Below, piece by piece: positions 17,505-26,204 of a DNA stretch of 64,000 nt. The notes under the pieces are model-generated. The model saw nothing but the letters and a program-made list of their open reading frames with translations. It had not been told where the DNA came from and did no database searches. Both the position numbers and the translations under genes were made by a program. The stretch lies in NCBI RefSeq assembly GCF_021261325.1, contig NZ_JAJSBI010000009.1:1-64000 (forward strand), read 5' to 3'. The DNA is from Streptomyces guryensis. Lineage in GTDB: Bacteria > Actinomycetota > Actinomycetes > Streptomycetales > Streptomycetaceae. How positions within the stretch are numbered: position 1 is the stretch's first letter; the number at the start of each line of letters is the position of its first letter.

Positions 17505-18363
17505 GGTTCCTCTTTTCCGTACTAACACTCCTGCCGCGCCGGGTGGGTGGCGGGCCGGTGGGGTGGGCTGCCGTCGGGGGGCCGTCGGCGAGCCAGGACT
17601 CGATCTGCTTCCAGCCCTCGGACCATTCCGGGTCGAGCATCATGGTGTGTCCGACGCCGGCGATTTTCCGGAGTCGCGCCCCGTAGCGCCGCGCGGTGGC
17701 CCGTACGGAGACGAGGGGCACGAGCCGGTCCTTCGCGGCGGCGAGTACCAGGACCGGCAGCGGCGGCACGCGTGTCGGCCGGTGGAAGAGGAACTGGTAC
17801 TGGACGATCGGGGAGTCGGGGGTCAGGCGCTTGCTCGCCTCGGCCGTCGCCGGGTCGTCCGGGTGGGCGTAGAGGATGTGGGGGCCGAGCTTGATCGGCT
17901 TGCAGGCTATGTAGCGCGGCACTTCCCACGGCTGCCGGCGCAGTACCGCCAGAATCGTGTGCACCGCGGGGCGTGGGGGCAGCGGAGCGACCAGGATCAT
18001 GGCAGCGGCGTTCGCCGCCGCGGTCGCGCGTTGGACGACGAGCGCGCCCATGGAGTGCCCGATCAGCACGACGGGCCCCGGGAGCGAGCGTGCGGCGCGG
18101 ACGACGTCGGCCTCGTAGTCGCTCAGCGCGGAGCGGGCGGCGGTGCCGCCGCTGCCGCCGTGGCCGCGCAGGGAGACCGCCCAGCTGTCGTGTCCGGCCG
18201 CGGCCGCCGCGGCCATCCAGTCCTCCCAGACCCAGGCGGCGTAGCCCAGACCGTGCACGAACAGCAACTGGGGCGTTCCGGGTGCCGCGGGTCTCAGTGG
18301 CGCGGCGTGGAGCATCTCCAGTGCCGGTTCCCCGGTGAGACCTGGAAGCGTTGTTGCTCTCAT
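17497..18363 (-). CDS. Alpha/beta hydrolase, lysophospholipase-like
   Basis: 288 aa. FVHGLGYAAWVWEDW, SLRGHGGSGG, nucleophile elbow LIGHSMGALV, LAAAKDRLVP (acid) and GVGHTMMLDPEW (His) give a complete triad. First gene of the operon with 16608-17504 and 15681-16532. The start at 18363 is preceded 8 bases upstream by a -10 element, so the transcript is probably leaderless. The C-terminal 25 residues are Pro/Arg-rich and may be disordered. The enzyme is cytoplasmic with an unknown substrate. Confidence 0.85.
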   Translation of the reverse strand: MRATTLPGLTGEPALEMLHAAPLRPAAPGTPQLLFVHGLGYAAWVWEDWMAAAAAAGHDSWAVSLRGHGGSGGTAARSALSDYEADVVRAARSLPGPVVLIGHSMGALVVQRATAAANAAAMILVAPLPPRPAVHTILAVLRRQPWEVPRYIACKPIKLGPHILYAHPDDPATAEASKRLTPDSPIVQYQFLFHRPTRVPPLPVLVLAAAKDRLVPLVSVRATARRYGARLRKIAGVGHTMMLDPEWSEGWKQIESWLADGPPTAAHPTGPPPTRRGRSVSTEKRNHG

Positions 18364-18371
18364 AGCGGCGG

Positions 18372-18400
18372 ACCCTAACAGCCTGGTACACAGGTGACAA
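18372..18400 (-). promoter_or_regulatory. Promoter of the hydrolase operon, probably leaderless
   Basis: On the minus strand: TTGTCA (18395-18400), exactly 17 bases, TAGGGT (18372-18377), then 8 bases to the ATG at 18363. Transcription would start at or next to the start codon. A CACCTGTG element overlaps the -35, matching the CACnnGTG core found at 18490 and 21522. Confidence 0.65.
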
Positions 18401-18489
18401 CGGTATGGCTCTGTCGTTTCGGATGCGTTGAAGCAGCCTCCCCACCCTGGGGCCCCGCCGGGCATTTCAGGTGTCGCACACCTGGCGTT

Positions 18490-18513
18490 GTCACAAGTGT
18501 AAGCGCTACGCTC
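18490..18513 (+). promoter_or_regulatory. Conserved 24-bp promoter block, copy 1
   Basis: GTCACAAGTGTAAGCG followed by CTACGCTC. Twenty of 24 positions match the block at 21522-21545. It contains the inverted CACAAGTG core and a TACGCT -10-like element (18507-18512) 11 bases after GTCACA. It lies about 155 bp before the flavin reductase gene and 130 bp from the divergent hydrolase start. Confidence 0.6.
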
Positions 18514-18668
18514 CTGTACACAATCAGAGATTGTCCCTCTCGCCCCGCACTTCCCCGGGGCTGTCCGCACCCGGTACCGACCGGGAGTCGAGCCGGCCAT
18601 CGTCGCGGGCGCCGAGAGCAGGCCGAGACCGGCAGCCCTTCGGATGAGGCGTTCAACGGAGAGTGCAA

Positions 18669-19391
18669 ATGATCATCGATACGGCATCGCTCGACGCCAG
18701 GTCGAGCTACAAACTTCTCATCGGCAGCGTTCTGCCGCGCGCGATCGCCTGGGTCAGCACCCGGTCGACCGCGGGCGTCGGCAACGTGGCCCCGGTGTCC
18801 TTCTTCACCGTCGTCGGCCGCCTTCCCCCGATCGTGTCGATCTCCCTTCAGCCCCGCTCCGACGAGGTCACCCTGAAGGACACGTTCGTCAACATCCGGG
18901 ACACCGGTGAGTTCGTGGTGAACATGGCGTCGATCGGCCATGCCGACGAGGTGCACCGCTCCGCCTTCGAGTTCGACCCGGAGGTCGACGAATTCGAGGC
19001 ACTCGGCCTGGGGAAGGGCACGTGCGAGGTCGTAGCGGCGCCCCGGATCGCCGACGCCCCCATTTCCATGGAGTGCGTGGTCGATCGGATCATCCCCATG
19101 CCCCCGATGCCGGACCACGTGGTCTGGGGGCGCGTGGAGCGCTTCCACGTGCGCGACGACCTCTACCTGCCCGGCGGGCGCATCGACATCGGTGCGCTGG
19201 GGGCCGTTGGGCGTCTGGCCGCCGAGTACTCGCTCGTCAACAACATCTTCACCACCCCCCTTCCCGAGGAGCTCGTCGAGCGTCTGCGCGTGTCGCGCAG
19301 CGCGCGGCTCGATGAACGTCCGACGGACTTCTCACCCATCGACACGGCGGAATGGTCGCCTTCCGGATCAACGAGGACGGAACCGAAATGA
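18669..19391 (+). CDS. Flavin reductase-like FMN-binding protein
   Basis: 240 aa of the DIM6/NTAB flavin-binding split-barrel family. VLPRAIAWVSTRS, NVAPVSFFTVVGRLPPIVS and NIRDTGEFVVNMAS are the typical FMN-site segments. It could supply reduced flavin to a monooxygenase or reduce substrate itself. No monooxygenase gene is in the window. ATG 18669 is preferred over GTG 18663 because GGAGAG lies six bases upstream. The stop overlaps the next start (ATGA), so it is coupled to the hydrolase. Confidence 0.85.
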   Translation: MIIDTASLDARSSYKLLIGSVLPRAIAWVSTRSTAGVGNVAPVSFFTVVGRLPPIVSISLQPRSDEVTLKDTFVNIRDTGEFVVNMASIGHADEVHRSAFEFDPEVDEFEALGLGKGTCEVVAAPRIADAPISMECVVDRIIPMPPMPDHVVWGRVERFHVRDDLYLPGGRIDIGALGAVGRLAAEYSLVNNIFTTPLPEELVERLRVSRSARLDERPTDFSPIDTAEWSPSGSTRTEPK

Positions 19392-20608
19392 CCAGAGACC
19401 TTGTTCGCACCGACCCAGCCGGTACCGGCGGTGGCGAGGCGCTCCCGCAGGCGCCGACACTGCTGCTCGTCCACGGCTTCCTGGACGATGCCAGCGTCTG
19501 GGACGGCTTCGTCGAAGCCCTGAAGGGTGCCGTGGCGACGGCCCGTATCGATCTTCCGGGTTCCGGGACCCGTGCGTCCTCCGCCGAGGACATGGAAAAG
19601 CTGAGCCTGGCCCTCTTCGCCGACGAGGTCGCATCCGTCGTCGACGACATCAAGGGACCCGTCGTCGTGGTGGGCCAGAGCATGGGCTCCCAGGTTGCCG
19701 AACTCGCGGCCGCCGCCCGGCCCGGGCGCGTCGCGGGACTGGTTCTGCTCACGCCGGTCCCGCTCGGGGGCACCCGTCTGCCCGAGGAAGCCGTCGTGCC
19801 GTTCCGGGCACTCGGCGGGAACGCGGAGGCCCAGGCTGCCGTTCGCACCCAGCTCTCGCCGGCGCTCGACAAGGAGGCACTGGACGCGCTGGGCCGCAGG
19901 GGCCTGCTGGTTGCCCCGGCCGTGGTCGCACGGCACGTCGACATCTGGAACAACGGTGTCGAGGAGGCACCGGAACGGAGCGCGTACCTGGGCCCCGTCC
20001 TCATCGTCCGCGGCGACAGCGACGGCTTCGTCACCGAGGAAGTTGTCACCGGCGCCATCGCGCCTCGTTTCCCTGCTGCGCGTCAGGCGACGGTTCCCGG
20101 CGGTGGGCACTGGCTGCACGTGGAGCACCCCCACGCCCTGGCCCGCGAAGTCCTCGGCTTCCTCCAGAACCTGAATGCCGGCGACGCGGCTTCGGGCTGG
20201 CGCAGCGGCTTCTCGGAGCATTCCGAAAACACCTTCGCCCAGGGCTTCGCCGAGGACGTCGTGCTGGAGGCCAGCATTCTTGCCCGGCCGATCGCCGGTC
20301 GGGCGCTTGTCGCCTCCGCTCTCGCGGCTGCGAGCACCATCTACGAGTCGCTGGAGTTCACCGCCGAGGCCTCCGACGCAACCACGACCTACCTGCAGTG
20401 GAAGGCCACGGCGTTCGGCGGAGTGGAGATCTCCGGCGTCACTCTTCTGGAGAAGAACGCGGAGGGCGATGTCGTCCGGGCGGCGATCCACCATCGTCCG
20501 CTCGGAGCAGTCCTGCGATTCTCCGCCACGGTCCGCGACCGGCTGGCCGGCATCGTCCCGCCCTATCACTTCTATGCGGGCGACCCGCAGCCCGCTCCGG
20601 GCGCATAG
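19388..20608 (+). CDS. Alpha/beta hydrolase fused to an NTF2/SnoaL-like domain
   Basis: 406 aa. Residues ~15-265 are an alpha/beta hydrolase related to enol-lactonases: LLLVHGFLDDASVWDGF, nucleophile elbow VVGQSMGSQVAEL, acid in RGDSDGFVT, His in GGGHWLHVEHP. Residues ~275-400 (FAQGFAEDVVLEASILARPI ... AIHHRPLGAVLRFSATV) have the pattern of an NTF2/SnoaL-like alpha+beta cup. A fusion of this kind is uncommon and suggests two consecutive steps or a substrate-shaping lid. It is coupled by ATGA to the flavin reductase gene and followed by enoyl-CoA hydratase. Confidence 0.75.
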   Translation: MTRDLVRTDPAGTGGGEALPQAPTLLLVHGFLDDASVWDGFVEALKGAVATARIDLPGSGTRASSAEDMEKLSLALFADEVASVVDDIKGPVVVVGQSMGSQVAELAAAARPGRVAGLVLLTPVPLGGTRLPEEAVVPFRALGGNAEAQAAVRTQLSPALDKEALDALGRRGLLVAPAVVARHVDIWNNGVEEAPERSAYLGPVLIVRGDSDGFVTEEVVTGAIAPRFPAARQATVPGGGHWLHVEHPHALAREVLGFLQNLNAGDAASGWRSGFSEHSENTFAQGFAEDVVLEASILARPIAGRALVASALAAASTIYESLEFTAEASDATTTYLQWKATAFGGVEISGVTLLEKNAEGDVVRAAIHHRPLGAVLRFSATVRDRLAGIVPPYHFYAGDPQPAPGA

Positions 20609-20678
20609 CCCCGTATCCCCGTCTGTCCCGTGCGGCCACCTTCAGCAACCGTGTCCGCAGGAAAGAAATGGAAGACCG

Positions 20679-21467
20679 ATGAGCCATCTTGGGTTCGACA
20701 TCAACGACCACGTCGCCGAGATCGTCCTGGACAACCCGCCGCAGAACCGTATCGACGAACAGATGGCCGAGGAGCTGCTCGCCGCGGTCGAGAAGGCGGA
20801 GTCATCGGGGGCGCGGGCGATCCTGCTGCGGGCCGAAGGGCCTGACTTCTGCTTCGGCGGGGACATCGTCACGTGGCCCGACCTCGACGTGCGGCAACTG
20901 CGGATGCTGTTCGAGCGGTACATGTTCGCCTTCAACCGCTTCGAGCAGATTCCCGTGCCAGTGATCGCAGCGGTGAACGGCCTGTGCTTCGGCGGGGGCT
21001 TCGAACTCGCCCTGCGCTCCGACGTGATCTTCGCCGGCGAGGGCGCGCGGTTCGGGCACCCCGAGCAGACGCTGGGCATCGTCACCCTGCTTGGCGGCAT
21101 CTACCGAGCGGCCGCTCGGGCCGGCCGCGCCAGGGCCTACGAATGGGCACTGACCTCGGAACAGGTTCCCGCTGCCACGATGGCGCAGGCCGGAGTCGTC
21201 AACCACGTCCTGCCCGATGCCGAAGTCCTCGAGGCCGCTCGGGCGTTCGCCCGCAAGGTGGCCGCAGGGCCCACCCGGGCGCACGCCGCGCACAAGGCGC
21301 TGCTGCGGATGTGGGAAGCCGGGGGCGTGAAGGCCGCCGACGACTCGATGTTCGACATCGCCATCCCCCTGTTCGAGTCCAAGGATGTGGCTGTCGCTCT
21401 CACGTCGGCCGTGGCGGCCTACAAGGCAGGACGGCCCCGACCCACTGTCGACTTCACCGGGGAATAG
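20679..21467 (+). CDS. Enoyl-CoA hydratase/isomerase family protein
   Basis: 262 aa crotonase fold. Oxyanion-hole segments are FCFGGDIVTW and NGLCFGGGFELALRSD. GHPEQTLGIVTLLGG covers the catalytic-Glu region: the first Glu is present in HPEQ, and the position often carrying the second Glu is Thr/Leu-rich, so isomerase or retro-Claisen chemistry is possible. ATG 20679 follows AGGAAAG. A terminator follows the gene. The fragment at 25765-25965 is a decayed copy of the same family. Confidence 0.85.
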   Translation: MSHLGFDINDHVAEIVLDNPPQNRIDEQMAEELLAAVEKAESSGARAILLRAEGPDFCFGGDIVTWPDLDVRQLRMLFERYMFAFNRFEQIPVPVIAAVNGLCFGGGFELALRSDVIFAGEGARFGHPEQTLGIVTLLGGIYRAAARAGRARAYEWALTSEQVPAATMAQAGVVNHVLPDAEVLEAARAFARKVAAGPTRAHAAHKALLRMWEAGGVKAADDSMFDIAIPLFESKDVAVALTSAVAAYKAGRPRPTVDFTGE

Positions 21468-21475
21468 GTCCTCTC

Positions 21476-21502
21476 GCGGGGCCGTCCTGTAGGCGGCCCC
21501 GC
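21476..21502 (+). terminator. Terminator after the enoyl-CoA hydratase gene
   Basis: 8-bp perfect GC stem GCGGGGCC (21476-21483) and GGCCCCGC (21495-21502), with an 11-base loop, 9 bp after the stop codon. Confidence 0.65.
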
Positions 21503-21521
21503 TCATGCGGTCTGGCCATGG

Positions 21522-21545
21522 GTCACAGGTGAAAGCGATAGGCTC
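21522..21545 (+). promoter_or_regulatory. Conserved 24-bp promoter block, copy 2
   Basis: GTCACAGGTGAAAGCG then ATAGGCTC, 20/24 identical to 18490-18513 with the same spacing to the -10-like TAGGCT (21539-21544). It lies 45 bp before the CGNR regulator gene, consistent with autoregulation. Confidence 0.6.
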
Positions 21546-21589
21546 TTACAGAGGCTATGCAAGAACCCTGACGGCACCAGGAGGACACG

Positions 21590-22216
21590 ATGAGTGCGGC
21601 GGTCCAATGGCCGGCCTCGGCTCGCTATGAGGAAGTCGAACACAACGCCCCAGGCGGGCTGGGATTCGTACAGGACCTCTTGAACACAGCGAGCCTGGGC
21701 AAGCCACGCCAGCCTGACCTCCTGGAGTCCGTCGATACGGCGGAGCAGTGGCTCCGGTCCTCCCTCGCAACGCTGAGCAGTATCGACTCCAGCGCTCCTT
21801 CCGCTCCATGCCCCCTTGATGCACGGGGCCTCGGTCGCCTCCAATCGCTGCGCGACGACCTCCGTGCCGCGCTGGCCACCGGGCATACCGACGAACCTTC
21901 CGCCGCCGTCGCCGCACCGTCGATCGAGACGACGGCAGCCGTCACTCTGGACGCCGGAGGCGCGCGGCTGCACGCTCGCGGCAAGGGCGTCGAACTTCTC
22001 CGCTCGTACGTCATGATCCAACTGGCCGCCGCCACCTATGCCGACACGATTCGGCGACTGAAGGTGTGTGCGAACCCTCGCTGTCGCGGCGCGTTCTACG
22101 ACCGCTCCAAGAACTGCTCGCGTCTCTGGCACGACGTCACCACCTGCGGGAACACCCAGAACGTACGGGCCTATCGGGCCCGTCTGAAGGAACGCGGGCT
22201 CTCCTCGGTGCGGTGA
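21590..22216 (+). CDS. CGNR-type zinc-finger regulator
   Basis: 208 aa. The N-terminal ~150 residues have the helical ABATE-like layout. The C-terminal finger is VCANPRCRGAFYDRSKNCSR, then WHDVTTCGNTQNVRAYRAR. CxxxxC, FYD and the final CGN are kept, but the family's CGNR is CGNT here and the usual WC is WH, losing one Cys. AGGAGG precedes the ATG at 21590. It is flanked by a conserved promoter block that also precedes the catabolic operon, so I infer it is that operon's regulator. Confidence 0.75.
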   Translation: MSAAVQWPASARYEEVEHNAPGGLGFVQDLLNTASLGKPRQPDLLESVDTAEQWLRSSLATLSSIDSSAPSAPCPLDARGLGRLQSLRDDLRAALATGHTDEPSAAVAAPSIETTAAVTLDAGGARLHARGKGVELLRSYVMIQLAAATYADTIRRLKVCANPRCRGAFYDRSKNCSRLWHDVTTCGNTQNVRAYRARLKERGLSSVR

Positions 22217-23059
22217 TGCGACGGCATCCGCAAGCGGACGCCGTCGTGTGCGGTGCGGGCGCTGCCGAAGATGCTCAGTCACAAAGACCGAGTCAGCCCG
22301 GCGGGACGGCGACGCCCCGCCACCGCCCGTCCGGCAGCGACCGAGGCAACCGACCCGAAGCGTGGCTGACGCCTCCCACCGCGGCACGCTGGGCAACCTC
22401 GCCGTACGGTGTGATCTGCCCGGCGGAGTTCGCGGGATGCTCGTCGGCCGCCGCTTCGTCACGCAGGCCGTCTCCAGCTTGTGCCCCGTGCGTCCTCGCG
22501 TCGAACGCGGGCGTCGCTGATCGCGGGGCGGGCTCTGCAGGCGACCTTCGCCGCCCTGGTCTCACCCACGTCACCAGCCCCGCTCCTGCCGGAATTCCCG
22601 TCGGCCGGCGGCAGGTTGCCATCGGCACCCAGGGTTCCATGGGCGGCGACCGCCCTCGTACCCATGCCCACCGCGCTGCCGGCCGGGCTCGGTGCGGGTC
22701 CACCCTGCCCGCCCAGTCCGGAGCCGCCGCCCAGTCACTGCCTGCGCCGTTCGCGCTCGGCTCGGCGATCAACGCAGCCTCCGCCAGCTCGGCGCTGTCC
22801 TCGGCAACCCAGGGCGGTCACGGCTGTCGAATCCTTCCACGGCGTCTGGCGGCTCTTCGCAGCTCGCGGTCTGGCGGCCGGACTCCTCCTGTGGACACTT
22901 CCTCCGGGCGCATGAGGCAAGCCCCGGTGCCGCCCGCCGGATGGCCGACCGACTTGTAATAGCCATTAGTATTTTGACTATGTACGAATCGCCTCTCCCG
23001 ATGTACTGTTACCGCCAGCAGGGCGGCATTGAGGCCGCTTCGCGAAAGGGTGATGTCAC
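22217..23059. other. 843-bp stretch without a recognisable gene
   Basis: GC-rich open frames on both strands show no domain, ribosome site or consistent codon bias; probably decayed sequence. At 22954-22985 there is a sharp AT-rich patch (TTGTAATAGCCATTAG onwards, with TTTTGACTATG) that most likely holds the pcaIJF promoter. No -35/-10 pair with correct spacing is convincing. Confidence 0.45.
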
Positions 23060-23818
23060 TTGATCTCGAAGGTCTGTCCGAGTGTCGCCGAGGCCGTGGC
23101 GGGCATCGAGGACGGGGCAACGATCATGATCGGTGGTTTCGGCAGAGCCGGTCAGCCCGTGGAGTTGATCGACGCCCTTCTCGAGCAGGGCGCCCGCGAA
23201 CTCGTGGTCATCAACAACAACGCAGGCAACGGAAACACGGGCCTGGCCGCTCTGCTCGCCGCGGGCCGCGTCCGCAAGATCATCTGCTCGTTCCCGCGTC
23301 AGAGCGACTCCTACGTCTTCGACCGCCTCTACCGGGCGGGGAGGATCGAGCTCGAACTCGCCCCGCAGGGGACACTGGCGGAACGCATCCGAGCCGCAGG
23401 CGCGGGAATCGGCGCGTTCTTCACTCCCACGGGCTTCGGCACCCCGCTGGCCGCCGGCAAGGAGCACCGGGTCATCGACGGGCGCGACCACGTGCTGGAA
23501 CACCCTCTGCACGCCGACTATGCGCTGGTGAGCGGCCATCTGGCCGACCGCTGGGGCAACGTGGTGTACCGCAAGACCGCGCGGAACTTCGGGCCGATCA
23601 TGGCTGCCGCCGCGCAGAGCACCGTCGTACAGGTGGACCGCGTCGTGGAGTTGGGCGCGATCGATCCCGAGACCGTTGTCACGGCGGGGATCTTCGTCGA
23701 TCGGGTGGTCGGTGTCGGAGAGCGGACATGGCTGCGTGAGGGTGCCTTCGTCGGCGCCGCGGACGCGGAGGGCAACCCGAACCCGAGCGCCATCGAATCA
23801 CGGGACGAAAACCGATGA
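23060..23818 (+). CDS. pcaI: 3-oxoadipate CoA-transferase subunit A
   Basis: 252 aa. Moves CoA from succinyl-CoA to 3-oxoadipate, the penultimate step of the beta-ketoadipate pathway, as a heteromer with PcaJ. GATIMIGGFGRAGQP is the N-terminal glycine loop. NNNAGNGNTGLAAL, RKIICSFPRQSDS and FFTPTGFGTPLAAGKEHR are characteristic of PcaI rather than acetoacetate transferases. Start is TTG 23060, with AAAGGG upstream and no ATG nearby in frame. The stop overlaps pcaJ by 4 bp (ATGA). Confidence 0.88.
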   Translation: MISKVCPSVAEAVAGIEDGATIMIGGFGRAGQPVELIDALLEQGARELVVINNNAGNGNTGLAALLAAGRVRKIICSFPRQSDSYVFDRLYRAGRIELELAPQGTLAERIRAAGAGIGAFFTPTGFGTPLAAGKEHRVIDGRDHVLEHPLHADYALVSGHLADRWGNVVYRKTARNFGPIMAAAAQSTVVQVDRVVELGAIDPETVVTAGIFVDRVVGVGERTWLREGAFVGAADAEGNPNPSAIESRDENR

Positions 23819-24492
23819 CCGTTCTCAGCTCCGGCCTTTCCCGCCGCGAACTCGCCGCCCGCATCGCGCTCGACATTCCCGAGGGCTCCGTCGTGAACCT
23901 GGGGATCGGCGCGCCGACGCTCGTGGCCGATGCCATCCCCGAAGATGTGGAAGTCGTCCTGCACACCGAGAACGGCATGCTGGCGATGGGGCCCGCACCA
24001 GTGCCGGGGCACATCGATCCAGATCTCATCAACGCGGGGAAGCAGCCGGTGACCGAGCGGCCCGGAGCCTCCTATTTCCACCACGCCGACTCGTTCGCCA
24101 TGATGCGCGGAGGGCACCTGGACATCTGCGTGCTCGGGGCGTTCCAGATATCCGAGCAAGGCGACCTGGCCAACTGGCACACCGGCGCCGCCGACGCCAT
24201 ACCCGCGGTCGGCGGGGCGATGGACCTGGCGATCGGTGCCAAGTCGGTGTGGGTGATGACTGATCTGCTCACCCGGGACGGCACACCAAAACTCGTCACA
24301 CAGTGCACCTACCCCCTCACCGGCGTGGGCTGCGTCACCCGCGTTTACACCAACCAGGCGGTATTCGACATCATCCCCGCTGGCTTTGCGGTGCGCGAGT
24401 TGTTCGGCACCGCCACGATCGACGCGCTCGCCTCGGCCACCGGCCTGCACCTCAGGGATGGACGAGTTGTCCCCCTTGCCGACCGTCCCTGA
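23815..24492 (+). CDS. pcaJ: 3-oxoadipate CoA-transferase subunit B
   Basis: 225 aa, the catalytic subunit. The catalytic Glu lies in LHTENGMLAMGP. GIGAPTLVADAIP and SFAMMRGGHLDICVLGAFQI are typical of subunit B. Coupled to pcaI by a 4-bp overlap and followed after 56 bp by the thiolase. Confidence 0.9.
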   Translation: MTVLSSGLSRRELAARIALDIPEGSVVNLGIGAPTLVADAIPEDVEVVLHTENGMLAMGPAPVPGHIDPDLINAGKQPVTERPGASYFHHADSFAMMRGGHLDICVLGAFQISEQGDLANWHTGAADAIPAVGGAMDLAIGAKSVWVMTDLLTRDGTPKLVTQCTYPLTGVGCVTRVYTNQAVFDIIPAGFAVRELFGTATIDALASATGLHLRDGRVVPLADRP

Positions 24493-24548
24493 CAAGACGC
24501 CAGCACAATTCCGCGACTCGACGACCATGAACGAAAACGGACGAGGTC

Positions 24549-25721
24549 ATGACCGCTAGCTTCGTATACGACGCTCTACGAACCCCTTTCGGAAAGTACG
24601 GCAAAGCAATGGCGGGCGTACGCCCGGACGACCTCGCCGCACATGTCATGAGCGCCATCGTCGAGCGGCAGCCGGACCTGGACCCGGAGCGGATCGACGA
24701 CATCGTGTTCGGCAACGCCAACGGCGCCGGCGAGGACAATCGCAATGTGGCCCGAATGGGTGCCCTGCTGGCAGGGTTCCCCACCAGCACGCCCGGCGTG
24801 ACCGTCAACCGCCTGTGCGGCTCCGGAGTCGAGACAGTCATCCAGGGCAGCCGCGCCATCGAAGCAGGTGACGCAACGCTCGTGCTCGCCGGCGGCGTCG
24901 AGTCGATGAGCCGCGCACCGTGGGTCGTGCCCAAGCCGGACCGAGCCTACCCGGCAGGCAACGCGACCATGATCTCCACAACCCTGGGATGGCGGCTCGT
25001 GAACCCCCGCATGCCCGAGCAGTGGACCATCCCCCTGGGGCAGACAGCCGAGATCCTCGCGGAACGCTTCGCCATCTCACGCGAGGAGCAGGACGCCTTC
25101 GCCCTGCGCAGCCATCAGAACGCGGCACGCGCATTCGCCGAAGGGGCCTACGCGGCGGAAATCATCGATGTCCCCGGCGTCGACCTGGACCGCGACGAGG
25201 GCATCCGCGACGACACGAGCATGGTTGCCCTGGCGAAGCTCAAGCCGGCATTCCTCGCGAACGGAAGCGTCACAGCGGGCAACTCCTCTCCCCTCAACGA
25301 CGGTGCCTCCGCAGTGCTGCTCGGAGCCGAGAACGCACTGCCCGGAGCACAACCCCTGGCCCGCATCACCGGACGAGGAGTGGCCGGCAACGACCCGGAC
25401 GTCTTCGGGATCGCCCCTGTGGAGGCAGCCAACCGCGCCCTCGCCCGCGCCGGCAGAACCTGGTCGGACGTCGACCTCGTCGAACTCAACGAGGCATACG
25501 CCGCCCAGAGCATCGCCTGCATGCGGCTCTGGCCCGAACTCGATCCCCAGAAGGTGAACGTCGACGGCGGCGCCATCGCCATCGGCCACCCCCTCGGCGC
25601 CTCCGGAGGACGCATCGTCGGACACCTCGCACACGCACTTGCCGCACGCGGCGGCGGTATCGGCGTCGCCGCCATCTGCATCGGCGTCGGCCAGGGACTC
25701 GCAGTAGTGCTCGAAGCATGA
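24549..25721 (+). CDS. pcaF: 3-oxoadipyl-CoA thiolase
   Basis: 390 aa. Cleaves 3-oxoadipyl-CoA to succinyl-CoA and acetyl-CoA. The nucleophilic Cys is in VNRLCGSGVE (about residue 90), the catalytic His in GHPLGASGG and the base Cys in AICIGVGQG. NANGAGEDNRNVARM and TTLGWRLVNPRMP are PcaF-type segments. The order pcaI-pcaJ-pcaF matches streptomycete pca clusters, but the protocatechuate ring-cleavage genes are not here. So upstream intermediates must come from elsewhere or from the neighbouring operons. Confidence 0.88.
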   Translation: MTASFVYDALRTPFGKYGKAMAGVRPDDLAAHVMSAIVERQPDLDPERIDDIVFGNANGAGEDNRNVARMGALLAGFPTSTPGVTVNRLCGSGVETVIQGSRAIEAGDATLVLAGGVESMSRAPWVVPKPDRAYPAGNATMISTTLGWRLVNPRMPEQWTIPLGQTAEILAERFAISREEQDAFALRSHQNAARAFAEGAYAAEIIDVPGVDLDRDEGIRDDTSMVALAKLKPAFLANGSVTAGNSSPLNDGASAVLLGAENALPGAQPLARITGRGVAGNDPDVFGIAPVEAANRALARAGRTWSDVDLVELNEAYAAQSIACMRLWPELDPQKVNVDGGAIAIGHPLGASGGRIVGHLAHALAARGGGIGVAAICIGVGQGLAVVLEA

Positions 25722-25764
25722 CCGGGCACATCACAACGGATGACGGCGGGGTTTCCGCCACTGT

Positions 25765-25965
25765 GTGCAGCGGGATCCTTTAGATGGCGGTGACGCCGAT
25801 ACCGCCGCCGCGTGCCTGCTGGCCGAGGGGACCGCTTTCGCCCGCATGGCTGCCCAGGGTCCCACCCGCGCCTACGCCGCGCACAAGCCCTGCTGCAGGC
25901 CTGGGCCGTCGGCGGGATCTCCGCGGCTGACGAACAGCGGCCTGCCCTTCGGCACGGACAGGTAA
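25765..25965 (+). pseudogene. Enoyl-CoA hydratase C-terminal fragment with frameshift
   Basis: TAFARMAAQGPTRAYAAHK aligns with RAFARKVAAGPTRAHAAHK of the intact hydratase at 20679-21467. After AAHK one base is missing; restoring it gives ALLQAWAVGGISAADEQ, matching ALLRMWEAGGVKAADDS. No start or N-terminal two thirds remain. It is the relic of a second crotonase gene that once followed the thiolase. Confidence 0.75.
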
Positions 25966-26204
25966 GCCTCTGTACAGGGCAGCGATAAGTCCCGTGAATC
26001 GCGCAACAGGACCCTCGGCGCGATCCGCAGCCTTCCGCCCTTGCAGGAGCGAGAGGGCCGGCTCGGCACGGTCCGCGTCGCCACCGAGGCTTGGGGATCA
26101 GTGCTGTTCGCCGTCACGTTGGTTTCGATCTGCGGGTGCTTCAGCGGCACTTCGCCGCGCATTACCTTTCCCACACCCCACTCTGGTTGAAGGAGAACGC
26201 CGAA

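Noticed and set aside
22293..22772. Possible small gene between the CGNR and pcaI genes
   Set aside because: Pro/Arg/Ala-rich frames on both strands, no ribosome site and no recognisable domain.
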